Assembly (NCBI GenBank): GCA_903902325.1
Contig: CAIUUO010000127.1
Coordinates: 1 to 46,415 of the forward strand
DNA from: an uncultured Bacteroidia bacterium
GTDB taxonomy: Bacteria > Bacteroidota > Bacteroidia > Bacteroidales > Prolixibacteraceae
DNA length: 46,415 nucleotides
Direction: 5' to 3'
Numbering within the stretch: position 1 is the first letter of the stretch; each line of letters opens with the position of its first letter. Both the position numbers and the translations under genes were made by a program. Under the pieces are notes generated by a model that was given only the letters and a program-made list of their open reading frames with translations, was not told the origin of the DNA and ran no database searches. Positions 25,328 to 33,889 of this stretch are shown here, in pieces.

Positions 25328-27157
25328 GTGGATACCTATACCAAAAGACAATACCTTTTAATCGGCATTTTTTGTCTTGTTGCCCTAGCCATGATCTCAC
25401 GGCTGTTTTACATTCAGGTCATCGATTCATCCTATAAAATATCTGCTGCAAGCAATGTTTTGCGGAGACAGATCAACTATCCTGCACGGGGACTGGTGTA
25501 TGACCGTAACCACAAGTTGATTGTGTATAACCAGGCAGCCTATGATGTACTGATTACTCCGAGGGAGATGAAGGCTTTTGATACGCTTTCATTTTGTATG
25601 ATTGCAGGAGTCGAGAAATCCGAGCTTGTTTCCGAAATCAAAAAGGCCAGAAGCTACTCCATGTACAAGGCCTCGGCCATCATCAAACAACTCTCCTCCC
25701 ATACCTATGCCGCTTTACAGGAACAGCTATTCAAATATCCCGGCTTTTATATCCAGGCCCGTACACTCAGACAGTATCCTGCAACCATTGCCTCCCATAT
25801 TCTGGGTTATGTTGGTGAGGTTGATCAGAAAAAAATTGACGATGACCATTATTACGAAAGTGGCGACTATATCGGAAAATCAGGAATTGAACAGGCTTAT
25901 GAAAATGAGTTACGCGGAGTAAAGGGAATTTCCTACATGATGGTCGATGTGCACAACCGCATAAAGGGTTCATTCGAGGGGGGAAAGATGGACACCTCGG
26001 CTGTTATCGGTAAAAACCTGATCTCTACGCTGCATGCCGATCTTCAGGCATATGGTGAGAGGTTGCTGTCAGGAAAGGTTGGTAGTATTGTAGCCATTGA
26101 ACCGGCAACAGGTGAAATCATGATACTGGCAAGTTCTCCTTCATTCGACCCGGGTATGTTTGTTGGCAGGGAAAGGACAAAAAACTACATGACCCTGCTG
26201 AATAACCCTCTCAAACCCATGTTGAACAGAGCGATCACCTCCTCCTATCCACCTGGATCTACGTTCAAACTGGCCGATGCAATTATTGGACTGGAAGAGG
26301 GTTTGCTTGGCCCGGAGATACGGTATTCATGCAATGGACCGCGATCTACCCCCATAGTATGTACGCATAACCACGAAACTCCCCTTGCGCTTGAAAGTGC
26401 TATTCGCGAATCGTGCAACTCCTATTTCTTTCAGGCATTCCGGGCTATTATCAACAAATACCCAAATGCGGAGGAAGGCTATGAAGCTTGGCGAAACCAT
26501 TTGTTGGACCTGGGAATTGGGCACAGAATTGGAGGAGATTTGAGTGCTGAAAATGCGGGTAATGTATCACAAGGGACCTATTTCGATAGACTTTATGGGA
26601 AAAGCCATTGGAATGTAATGACTATACGGTCATTTTCAATCGGACAGGGAGAGTTGTTGATGACGCCGCTTCAAATAGCCAATATGGTATCAGTCATAGC
26701 CAACAAAGGATATTATATTGCGCCACATATAGTTCGCAGCATTCAGGATTTTGACCGTTCAGAAAGAGTCCTCTCCTTCGAAAAACACGTTACCCAGGCA
26801 AATCCCTACATATTTAATGTAATCGCAGACGGAATGGAAAAAGTAGTGGACGGCGGAACTGCAAAAATAGCCAAGGTAGATGGAATCGCCATTTGCGGAA
26901 AAACAGGGACCATTCAAAACCCACACGGTCAAGCACACTCGGCTTTTGTGGCTTATGCACCCAAGGATGATCCAAAAATTGCTATCTGTGTTTATGTGGA
27001 GAATGGCGTATGGGGGGCAAGATATGCCGCTCCCATCGCCAGTTTAATCATAGAAAAATACCTGAATGATTCGATATCCCCAAAAAGAAAACCACTGGAA
27101 CAGACTATGCTAAGTGCAGACCTTATTTCTGCCATGCATTTGTCGGGAGGAGACTAA
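25328..27157 (+). CDS. mrdA: Penicillin-binding protein 2 (elongation transpeptidase)
   Basis: The 609-residue protein begins at a GTG 22 bp after mreD and has one N-terminal membrane anchor (about 9-28). A pedestal/dimerisation domain follows (about 40-220), including RGLVYDRNHKLIVYN. The transpeptidase domain has all three active-site motifs: S311-x-x-K314 in PGSTFK, S362-C-N364, and K525-T-G527. It cross-links peptidoglycan during elongation, with RodA supplying glycan strands. An in-frame ATG is not available closer to the anchor, so the GTG start is credible. Confidence 0.95.
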   Translation: MDTYTKRQYLLIGIFCLVALAMISRLFYIQVIDSSYKISAASNVLRRQINYPARGLVYDRNHKLIVYNQAAYDVLITPREMKAFDTLSFCMIAGVEKSELVSEIKKARSYSMYKASAIIKQLSSHTYAALQEQLFKYPGFYIQARTLRQYPATIASHILGYVGEVDQKKIDDDHYYESGDYIGKSGIEQAYENELRGVKGISYMMVDVHNRIKGSFEGGKMDTSAVIGKNLISTLHADLQAYGERLLSGKVGSIVAIEPATGEIMILASSPSFDPGMFVGRERTKNYMTLLNNPLKPMLNRAITSSYPPGSTFKLADAIIGLEEGLLGPEIRYSCNGPRSTPIVCTHNHETPLALESAIRESCNSYFFQAFRAIINKYPNAEEGYEAWRNHLLDLGIGHRIGGDLSAENAGNVSQGTYFDRLYGKSHWNVMTIRSFSIGQGELLMTPLQIANMVSVIANKGYYIAPHIVRSIQDFDRSERVLSFEKHVTQANPYIFNVIADGMEKVVDGGTAKIAKVDGIAICGKTGTIQNPHGQAHSAFVAYAPKDDPKIAICVYVENGVWGARYAAPIASLIIEKYLNDSISPKRKPLEQTMLSADLISAMHLSGGD

Positions 27158-27304
27158 CCCTGCGGGAAGGATAAAGGATAAAGTAGAATTTGTGGCAGAT
27201 TGATGAATTGCAGAGATAAACTAAGAGATGAGATGAAGCTATACTAAAGGCTAATAGCTAATTGCTAAAAGCCTATAAAACGTGAACGATCACTGAAAAT
27301 ACGA
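27158..27304. other. 147-bp mrdA-rodA spacer with repeated words
   Basis: The usual tight spacing of mrdA and rodA is broken here. The spacer holds AAGGATAAAGGATAAAG (27167-27183) and GGCTAATAGCTAATTGCTAAAAGCC (27249-27273), both made of short reiterated words, the second with partial self-complementarity. No ORF or clear promoter is visible. Confidence 0.5.
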
Positions 27305-28729
27305 ATGAAGAGTCAAAACAACATATTGCTTAACCTCGACTGGATTACGATCCTTATCTACCTTGCCTTGGTGATGATGGGATGGGTCAATATCTATGCG
27401 GCCGTATACAGCGAAGAACATCAAAGTATCTTCGACCTGGGTCAGCAATACGGCAAGCAGATGATATGGATTAGCGCAGGAATTTTTCTGGCGATCTGTG
27501 TTTTGATCGTAGACAGTAAATTTTATGTCGCTTTCGCCTATCACATTTATGTTGTCGTCATTTTGTTGTTGGTTGCGGTGCTTTTCCTCGGCAGGGAAGT
27601 TAATGGTGCAAGAGCCTGGTTTGAAGTGGGAGGGGTTGCGCTTCAGCCTGCTGAACTAGGGAAATTTGCAACCAGTCTGGCTGTTGCCAAATACATGAGC
27701 CAGTTTGGTTTTAAGATGGCCAGAACAAAGTCATACCTGGTTCTCGGGGCAATGATGATTCTACCAGCACTTTTGATCCTGTTGCAAAACGATACGGGAT
27801 CAGCCCTTGTGTTTGCCGTCTTCTTTCTGGTTTTCTATCGTGAAGGATTACCCAATATCATTATAATTGCAGGATTTACCACTATTGTTCTGTTTATTCT
27901 TGCCCTACTTTGGACACAGATGCAGATTTTGATACTACTGCTAATAATATCAATTATCTTGTTCACTGCTTTACGACAGAGCTACAAGGAAGGTGTGATT
28001 GGATTCCTGATCGTATCGCTTCTTTATGGGATGCTGTTTGGCTTGAATAACATTTTCGGTTTTGGAGCACAGCCTTTTCACCTGCTTGCAATCACATCCG
28101 TGATTACGATCCTGATTTTTGTAGGATATGGACTTCTGAAACATATAAGGCAAGCCTGGCTGGTACTTCTCTTTTTTGTATTTTCCATATCAATTACCTT
28201 GTCAGTGAATTATTTCTACCGGAACATACTGGAACCACACCAGCGCGACAGGATTGATAACCTTCTTGGAATCAAGAATGATCTTTTGAAAGCCGGATAC
28301 AATGTCCATCAGTCTAAAATTGCCATTGGTTCAGGAGGTATCCTGGGAAAGGGTTTTTTGAAGGGTACCCAGACAAAATATAATTTTGTTCCTGAGCAAA
28401 GTACAGACTTCATTTTTTGTACGGTAGGTGAAGAATGGGGATTTGTAGGTACTACCGTTGTAATTATGCTCTTTCTAACGTTGTTGATCAGGCTGATCTA
28501 TCTGGCGGAGCGACAGCGATCGTCCTTTAGCCGGATCTATGGCTACGGGGTGGCCTGTATCCTGTTTTTCCACATCATGATCAACATTTCCATGACTATC
28601 GGACTGGCGCCCGTCATCGGAATCCCCTTGCCTTTCTTCAGTTATGGAGGATCTTCCCTTTGGTCATTTACGGTGCTGTTGTTTATTTTTGTTCGGCTGG
28701 ATGCCAGCAGGACCAAAAATTTGCGGTAA
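27305..28729 (+). CDS. rodA: SEDS peptidoglycan polymerase RodA
   Basis: The 474-residue inner-membrane protein belongs to the FtsW/RodA/SpoVE family and polymerises glycan strands from lipid II in partnership with PBP2. It shows about ten or more helices, the family motif GGVALQPAELGKFATSLAVAKY near 108-128, LLQNDTGSALVF near 156-168, and the signature end GIPLPFFSYGGSS near 440-452. A middle segment (about 195-300) has extra hydrophobic stretches, making it longer than the about 370-420 residues usual in Proteobacteria, as often seen in this phylum. Position after mrdA supports RodA over FtsW. Confidence 0.93.
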   Translation: MKSQNNILLNLDWITILIYLALVMMGWVNIYAAVYSEEHQSIFDLGQQYGKQMIWISAGIFLAICVLIVDSKFYVAFAYHIYVVVILLLVAVLFLGREVNGARAWFEVGGVALQPAELGKFATSLAVAKYMSQFGFKMARTKSYLVLGAMMILPALLILLQNDTGSALVFAVFFLVFYREGLPNIIIIAGFTTIVLFILALLWTQMQILILLLIISIILFTALRQSYKEGVIGFLIVSLLYGMLFGLNNIFGFGAQPFHLLAITSVITILIFVGYGLLKHIRQAWLVLLFFVFSISITLSVNYFYRNILEPHQRDRIDNLLGIKNDLLKAGYNVHQSKIAIGSGGILGKGFLKGTQTKYNFVPEQSTDFIFCTVGEEWGFVGTTVVIMLFLTLLIRLIYLAERQRSSFSRIYGYGVACILFFHIMINISMTIGLAPVIGIPLPFFSYGGSSLWSFTVLLFIFVRLDASRTKNLR

Positions 28730-28824
28730 AAATTATTCGTTTTTTAGAAAAATTTGATTTAACTTTAAGTATGCAATAGGCACTAAGGTTTTTAAATTTT
28801 CGGGGATTTGACATAAATGCAAAT

Positions 28825-29523
28825 ATGAATACTATGTCCAATTCACAAATACGGCTTGAACCTGGTAACTTCTACCATATTTATAACCGTGGAATCAATG
28901 GATGCAAACTATTCAACGAACCTAAAAATTTCACACATTTCCTTGAATTATACGATACACTTATTTCCCCCGTTGCTGATACGTTTGCATGGGTACTTAT
29001 GCCCAACCATTTTCTCCTACAAGTAAAAATAAAAGAGAATATTGTTTATAAATATTCCAACGCTGACAGGTCTATCGACGCTGTCCGGTTTGATGAAATC
29101 AAATGGCAAACAATAAATCTATCAGACCTGTCAGCGTGCACAGCACTTGATAGCGTCCCAAAGAAAATTCCCAAAGCCCACCTTCATTTCTCCCATCTGT
29201 TTAATGCGTATAGCAAATACTTCAACTCGTACAATGGTCGCCATGGGGCTCTCTTTGAACGTCCATTTAAACGAAAGGGAATAACTGCTGCGAAATACTT
29301 TAAAATAATGGTTTTGTATATTCATAATAATCCGGTTCATCATAAATTTACAGAAACAGCAATGGACTACCCATGGTCGTCTTACCTCACCTGTATCTCA
29401 TTATTGCCCACCAAGCTGCACAGAGATAAAGTTATTGGATGGTTCGATGATGAAGCAAATTTTAAATGCATGCATGATCAAAATATAGAAGTAGAAAAAA
29501 TTGAAAACTGGTTGAAAATATAA
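28825..29523 (+). CDS. REP-associated Y1 transposase-like protein (RAYT), probably inactive
   Basis: The 232-residue protein matches the TnpA_REP/Y1 family: GNFYHIYNRGINGCKLF (14-30), WVLMPNHF (56-63), FSHLFNAYSKYFN (122-134), GALFERPFKRK (141-151) and YIHNNPVHH (165-173). Such proteins process single-stranded REP palindromes with an HUH active site and a tyrosine. Here the expected H-x-H after MPN reads H62-F-L64, so one metal-binding histidine is missing. Residues 79-104 are encoded by an inserted-looking palindrome whose core also occurs at 31188-31226. An alternative ATG lies at 28834. It is not flanked by a recognisable IS end and sits between rodA and a UPF0158-like gene. Confidence 0.85.
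   Translation: MNTMSNSQIRLEPGNFYHIYNRGINGCKLFNEPKNFTHFLELYDTLISPVADTFAWVLMPNHFLLQVKIKENIVYKYSNADRSIDAVRFDEIKWQTINLSDLSACTALDSVPKKIPKAHLHFSHLFNAYSKYFNSYNGRHGALFERPFKRKGITAAKYFKIMVLYIHNNPVHHKFTETAMDYPWSSYLTCISLLPTKLHRDKVIGWFDDEANFKCMHDQNIEVEKIENWLKI
29061..29136. repeat. REP-like inverted repeat inside the RAYT gene
   Basis: Arms CGCTGACAGGTCT (29061-29073) and AGACCTGTCAGCG (29124-29136) are perfectly complementary over 13 bp. A second, overlapping pair joins GACGCTGTC (29077-29085) to GATAGCGTC just downstream (about 29149-29157), with one mismatch. The reading frame stays open throughout. The 9-bp core CTGACAGGT is shared with the intergenic palindrome at 31188-31226. Confidence 0.85.
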
Positions 29524-29573
29524 ATCCATTATCGTAAAAAACACTAACTCAAACAATCAATGCTTTGGAAATT

Positions 29574-30170
29574 ATGAAGAATGATCAATTACTAAACCAA
29601 ATTCTACCTATCCTTCACTCAGTGAAAGACAATGAAGAAAAACTTAAGCAGATTCTGGATTTTCTGCTTAAAGAAATTTACGAAGAACCCGACGATACAG
29701 AAGAAATACCCGAAAAGTACCGCGAACTGGTGCGGAAAACAGCAGAATCAATCGACTGCGGGATGATTTGTTTTATCAACCCTGACACGCTTGAAATGGA
29801 AGATGTGCCGAAAACATTGCTTGAAGACAGTTTTATCTTTGAAGAAGAAGAGGAAGAGGACGGCCAAGAGAATGTCACGATTAATCTTGAGTATCGAAAA
29901 TGGAAAAAGTACATCACTGTTGAACCGCTGGAGTCAAGAGAATCTTACAGGATCATGAAGGATTTCATTTCGGAGGTTGATGATTTAAAGCTTCAAAAAC
30001 AACTGATCAACACACTTAGCAACCGTCACCCGTTTGCCAATTTTAAATATTTGATAGAGGGTTCGCCGTACAGGAAAGTTTGGTTCGCGTTTAAACATCA
30101 TAAACTCGAAGGACACGTGTGGAGAGAGTTGTCATTAAATAAAGACCCTGAGGATCTTGAAAACCTTTAG
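29574..30170 (+). CDS. UPF0158-like protein
   Basis: The ATG at 29574 is preferred over the one at 29565 because it starts MKNDQLLNQ without a stray tripeptide. The product (198 residues) is cytoplasmic and acidic, with EDSFIFEEEEEEDGQE in the middle. The second half, from RTAESIDCGMICFINPDTLE on, follows the UPF0158 pattern, ending with the typical LSNRHPFANFKYLIEGSPYRKVWFAFK, where a short damaged-looking helix is followed by a W-x-F-x motif. The biochemical function of UPF0158 is not known to me. It precedes the Cys-rich gene by about 20 bp and is probably co-transcribed with it. Confidence 0.65.
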   Translation: MKNDQLLNQILPILHSVKDNEEKLKQILDFLLKEIYEEPDDTEEIPEKYRELVRKTAESIDCGMICFINPDTLEMEDVPKTLLEDSFIFEEEEEEDGQENVTINLEYRKWKKYITVEPLESRESYRIMKDFISEVDDLKLQKQLINTLSNRHPFANFKYLIEGSPYRKVWFAFKHHKLEGHVWRELSLNKDPEDLENL

Positions 30171-30191
30171 TACCTAAAAAATAGAAAACCT

Positions 30192-31022
30192 ATGCAACAC
30201 TATCTCGAACAACTAATTGACGACCTGCACAAGGCAACCTGGGGAATGAAACCTCCCCTCAAGATCTGGGAAGATTCGGAAGCCGATCCTGATGATGAGT
30301 TGGAATTGGATGATATGTCGCAAGTAGAAAAATACTTATATGGCGATGCGAAACCCATTTCAGGAATAACCGGAATTGCCCAGGAACAACTTCCTCCTGT
30401 AGAAAAACTAAACAAGGAACAACTAGCACTTTTAGCTGTTGAGCTTGAAAAACTGTTGCAGTATTTTCATTTCTACCTTGATTTTCCTAAGGATTATCCT
30501 GCACATTTACGTTACGCCTTCATCCGCAAGTTCTGGGAAGAAAAACATGTTGCTTTGTCGTTTGGCGAGAATCACATTGAGTTTTGCGATTACGATGAGG
30601 CAAATTGTCCGTTTCCGGGGTATTGTTATACTTGCAAGGAAGTTAGTGAGCAAATGAAGTTTGATGAACAGGTAAATCAAAAGGATCATTCCACAAAGGA
30701 TTTCAATTTAAACAGTATTTTGCCCGCACCATCCGAAATTGAAGCATGGGTAAAAAAGCAAGGATTTGACAATGATGACCGGGAATTGGATGATATTTTC
30801 GGCGTTTCGGAAAATAATGATCCTGCGAAAGATTTTGTTGGTGGGTTTTTTAATGACGACGGAACGCGAATTGATCCCGAATCAGTGCCTGTTCCAGGCC
30901 TTTGTATCGTTTGCAAATCCTATCATTTAGATGATTCGGAGGAAGAATTTCTTTGTATGATGAACCGCAACGACCAGCGCAATAATCCTAATTTTATTTG
31001 TGGCGCATTCAAAAAAATGTAA
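30192..31022 (+). CDS. Hypothetical protein with two Cys clusters
   Basis: I do not recognise this 276-residue soluble, acidic protein. The N-terminal part (to about 130) is helical and ends in a LRYAFIRKFWE segment. Two similar Cys-containing patches follow: CDYDEANCPFPGYCYTCKE (about 137-155) and CIVCKSYHLDDSEEEFLCMM (about 238-257), the latter followed by a final Cys near the C-terminus (FICGAF). Each could bind zinc or another metal. A linker between them is rich in Asp/Glu. It lies right after the UPF0158-like gene and is probably its operon partner. Function unknown. Confidence 0.6.
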   Translation: MQHYLEQLIDDLHKATWGMKPPLKIWEDSEADPDDELELDDMSQVEKYLYGDAKPISGITGIAQEQLPPVEKLNKEQLALLAVELEKLLQYFHFYLDFPKDYPAHLRYAFIRKFWEEKHVALSFGENHIEFCDYDEANCPFPGYCYTCKEVSEQMKFDEQVNQKDHSTKDFNLNSILPAPSEIEAWVKKQGFDNDDRELDDIFGVSENNDPAKDFVGGFFNDDGTRIDPESVPVPGLCIVCKSYHLDDSEEEFLCMMNRNDQRNNPNFICGAFKKM

Positions 31023-31037
31023 ATCAATCTATTTCAT

Positions 31038-31103
31038 TTGGCAACTAAGATCCACGAATTGCAGGTGAAATATTACCAGTATGTACTGGAACAAAACGAT
31101 TAG
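31038..31103 (+). other. Short coding-like remnant
   Basis: A 21-codon open frame (HELQVKYYQYVLEQND before the TAG) looks like the C-terminal helix of a protein more than random sequence, but it has only a TTG start and no upstream continuation. It may be a gene remnant or chance. The rest of the 210-bp gap to flxA holds the palindrome at 31188. Confidence 0.2.
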
Positions 31104-31187
31104 AACAATACTTACGATTGATTTGTAGTATTGATTCAACATACCAGCAATTGTACTATACTGGAATTGAGAACCTTTCAAAAAATA

Positions 31188-31226
31188 AATCTACCTGACA
31201 GGTTTTGAAAACCTGTCAGGTAGATT
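31188..31226. repeat. Perfect 39-bp palindrome, ACCTGACAGGT type, possible terminator of the flx operon
   Basis: The 19-bp arms 31188-31206 and 31208-31226 are perfectly complementary around a single G. It lies 7 bp beyond the flxA stop codon, so on the minus strand it could terminate the seven-gene operon, and on the plus strand the Cys-rich gene. The core CTGACAGGT is shared with the palindrome inside the RAYT gene 2 kb away, which fits a REP-like element of that transposase family. Confidence 0.9.
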
Positions 31227-31232
31227 CTAAAT

Positions 31233-32075
31233 TCAATACTCCTCTGCCGGTATCAGATTCAACTCTTCCTTGCTGAATACAGGTCCGTCCTTGCAGATAT
31301 ACAACTTCCCGACATTGCACCGACCACATTTCCCGACACCGCATTTCATACGGTTTTCGAGAGTAGTATAAACCTGATCATCCCTGAACCCAAGCTTTTC
31401 CAGAACAGGGAAAGTAAATTTAATCATGATTGGAGGCCCGCATACAATGGCAATGGTATTTTCAGCCGAAGGGGCAACCTTATCCACAATGGTGGGAACA
31501 AAACCAATCTCCCCTTTCCAGTCGGAAGTTTCACCACCGGGATCCACGGTCGTGACCATATTGACATCGGGCCTTTCGGACCACTCCTTCAATTCCGACT
31601 TATATACCAGGTCATTCACCGACTTTGCCCCATAAATGATCGTAATATCCTTGAAATTTTCACGCAGGTCCAGAGCGTTCCATATCACGCAGCGCATAGG
31701 GGGCAAGGCTATACCTCCGGCAATAAATACCAGGTTCTTCCCCTTCCATTCATCCAGCGGAAAAACATTGCCATAAGGACCGCGGAAACCCATGGTACTG
31801 CCCTCTTCCAGTGAGGACAAACCGGATGTAACCCTGCCGGTATCCCGGAAGGTACATTCAATGTAACCTTTTCTGGTGGGAGAAGATGCAATGCAAAAAG
31901 TGGATTCCCCCTCCCCGAATGCGGAGTATTCCCCGAACTGTCCGGCTTTGAATTCAAATGCCTCGGCTTCGGCCTCATCCTGGAATTTTAATCTGAAGGT
32001 TTTCACACCCGGCGCCTCTTTGGTGACCTTGTCAATAGTCATCAGGTACGGGAGGTAAGTATTTTTTTCGCTCAT
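31233..32075 (-). CDS. FlxA-like FAD/NAD(P)H-binding oxidoreductase subunit
   Basis: The 280-residue protein has a ferredoxin-NADP reductase-like plan: an N-terminal FAD beta-barrel with the binding segment CIASSPT (61-67), a nucleotide-binding half starting FIAGGIALPPMR (117-128), the C-G-P-P motif (212-215), and a C-terminal iron-sulfur site C245-x4-C250-x2-C253-x7-C261 like the [2Fe-2S] site of PyrK-type proteins. It is the likely NADH entry point of the complex. It is the last gene of the operon and overlaps flxB by 4 bp. Related subunits occur in sulfhydrogenases (gamma), but no hydrogenase large subunit is present here. Confidence 0.85.
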   Translation of the reverse strand: MSEKNTYLPYLMTIDKVTKEAPGVKTFRLKFQDEAEAEAFEFKAGQFGEYSAFGEGESTFCIASSPTRKGYIECTFRDTGRVTSGLSSLEEGSTMGFRGPYGNVFPLDEWKGKNLVFIAGGIALPPMRCVIWNALDLRENFKDITIIYGAKSVNDLVYKSELKEWSERPDVNMVTTVDPGGETSDWKGEIGFVPTIVDKVAPSAENTIAIVCGPPIMIKFTFPVLEKLGFRDDQVYTTLENRMKCGVGKCGRCNVGKLYICKDGPVFSKEELNLIPAEEY

Positions 32076-33082
32076 TGTTCTGCAATTGAGGTAATGTGTT
32101 CAAGAATATTCATATCAACGGGACAAGCACGGGAACAGCGTCCGCATCCGGTACAGCCAACCACATTCAACCGGGCAGGCATGTAAGAGAATTTATGAAG
32201 CAGGCGCTGACGCCAGCGTTGACTCTGATGCTCACGCGGATTGTGTCCTGAAGTGTGCAGCGTAAATAAGCCAAAACCACAGGCATCCCAGCAGCGAATA
32301 CGCCTCCCTGTGGAACCGTGTACATCTTCCTGGATATCGAAACAAGCACACGTCGGACAGACAAAAGCACAGGCTCCACATCCGATGCAGCGCTCCGACT
32401 GCTCTTTCCAGACAGTACTGTTGAAAGCCTTGTTCAGCTTGGCATTGACCTCCTCCAGACTGAATCTGGCTGGAAGGTCCACAAGATATTTCGTTTTGTC
32501 CTCTCCCTTGTCTGCTTCAAAAACGGTTGGTGATAAAGCAACCAGTGCTTCACCTTTGGGTGTTACTATTTCTGCGATGGCCCCGCCGTCAGGAAGCATG
32601 GTCAGTTGAATGTCGCTGCCTGCCAGGTTACCTGGACTACCGTTTACACTGGTGCAGAAACAACTTTCGTCTGCCATCGCACAACTGAATGAAATCACAG
32701 AAGTCTTCTGCACATGCGCATTGTGTAACTTATCAGGACTATCCCAGTTGAAGATGGCGGAAAGTGGTTTAAATCCTGCAGCATCGCAAGGATGAACTTT
32801 CCAAAGAACTGTTTCAGGAATACTATCCGGATTAAAATCGGTAAGATGAACCTTACCGTGCTCTTTTTCATACGAAAATAGTACCTCAGCCTTTGGATAA
32901 ACGGAAGCCTTGATAGATTGGGTTGTCTGAACATATTCGTCGGCAACCTCACTCAAATTTTTCACCCGTTTAAATTCAATCTGATCCCTCGAATTTACAG
33001 GTGCATACACTCTTTTTCCGCTGTCAACGATGGATTTGAACCATTGTTCGATGCCGCTTTTACTGATATATTTCGTTTCCAT
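32072..33082 (-). CDS. FlxB-like 4Fe-4S electron-transfer subunit
   Basis: The 336-residue protein resembles sulfhydrogenase beta subunits. The N-terminal 225 residues form a domain with scattered Cys (C99, C134, C141, C143). They are followed by two ferredoxin-type motifs: C232-x2-C235-x2-C238-x3-C242 with additional C245 and C247, and C310-x2-C313-x2-C316-x3-C320-P. It would pass electrons between FlxA and FlxC/HdrA in the cytoplasm. The gene begins 6 bp after flxC and its stop overlaps the flxA start (ATGA). Confidence 0.85.
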   Translation of the reverse strand: METKYISKSGIEQWFKSIVDSGKRVYAPVNSRDQIEFKRVKNLSEVADEYVQTTQSIKASVYPKAEVLFSYEKEHGKVHLTDFNPDSIPETVLWKVHPCDAAGFKPLSAIFNWDSPDKLHNAHVQKTSVISFSCAMADESCFCTSVNGSPGNLAGSDIQLTMLPDGGAIAEIVTPKGEALVALSPTVFEADKGEDKTKYLVDLPARFSLEEVNAKLNKAFNSTVWKEQSERCIGCGACAFVCPTCACFDIQEDVHGSTGRRIRCWDACGFGLFTLHTSGHNPREHQSQRWRQRLLHKFSYMPARLNVVGCTGCGRCSRACPVDMNILEHITSIAEQ

Positions 33083-33088
33083 AGCTGA

Positions 33089-33889
33089 TTAACGTATAAA
33101 TTGCTCTCTGTCATCCAACTTCCATGTGGATAGGGCATTTCCTTTTTTAACGGGTAAACCGGGAATGTATCCAAACTCGGGGGCCATATCTTCCATCATC
33201 TTTCTGGTAATCAAATCTATCGGAATCCCAACCGGACAGGCATCTCCACATGCTCCGCATGCTGTGCAACGACCAACCATATGCATGGCCCTGTTGATAT
33301 GCCATTCCATATTGGCCACCGGAGCTGGCCAGGGATTGATCCACTGGGGCCTGTTCACTTCAACCACGCATTTGGTGCAATAGCAGAGCGGACAGGCTGA
33401 ACGGCATGCATAACACTTAAAGCAATGAGACATCTCTTCCTGCCAGAAGTTCCATCGTTCCTCACGGGTCATGCCTTCAATCCGCGTGAGAATTGCCTGT
33501 TCCCGTTCACTGCGTTTCAATTCAAACTGTTCAACATAGGCAGAAATCTCATCGAACGTGACAAACTCCCTCAAAGTTCCCGAAAGATCTACAGTCAAAA
33601 TCAAGAGTTTATCTTCACTCAGTTGGTTCTCGACGTAAAGCTGCATGATGCTGCGCAAGGTTGATATCGTGGCAGTAACAGCAAACCGACCGTTTCCTAC
33701 CAACTCTTTCTTGGTAAGATAAACAGCCAGATTATGAAAACAACGGCTATCAAATATCAATTTCCGGGCACTCTCACCGTCATGGCAGAAAAGTGGTCGC
33801 GGTCTTTTGGTCCCTTCCTCATAACCGATTACCAATGACACGGTTCCGTCAGCAAGTATTGCTGCAGCCCTTTCCCTAAGCTTCTCCAT
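33089..33889 (-). CDS. FlxC-like 4Fe-4S electron-transfer subunit
   Basis: The 266-residue protein has an N-terminal region without cofactors (1-150) and then two clusters: C156-x2-C159-x2-C162-x3-C166 with further C169, C171 and C174, and C208-x2-C211-x2-C214-x3-C218-P. This pattern matches FlxC and related coenzyme F420/sulfhydrogenase iron-sulfur subunits. It lies between flxD, which it overlaps by 14 bp, and flxB, and should relay electrons within the complex. No membrane segment is seen. Confidence 0.82.
   Translation of the reverse strand: MEKLRERAAAILADGTVSLVIGYEEGTKRPRPLFCHDGESARKLIFDSRCFHNLAVYLTKKELVGNGRFAVTATISTLRSIMQLYVENQLSEDKLLILTVDLSGTLREFVTFDEISAYVEQFELKRSEREQAILTRIEGMTREERWNFWQEEMSHCFKCYACRSACPLCYCTKCVVEVNRPQWINPWPAPVANMEWHINRAMHMVGRCTACGACGDACPVGIPIDLITRKMMEDMAPEFGYIPGLPVKKGNALSTWKLDDREQFIR

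Noticed and set aside
33876-33889. Frameshift at the flxD/flxC junction
   Set aside because: The 14-bp overlap leaves both proteins complete with their expected motifs, so it is ordinary overlap.
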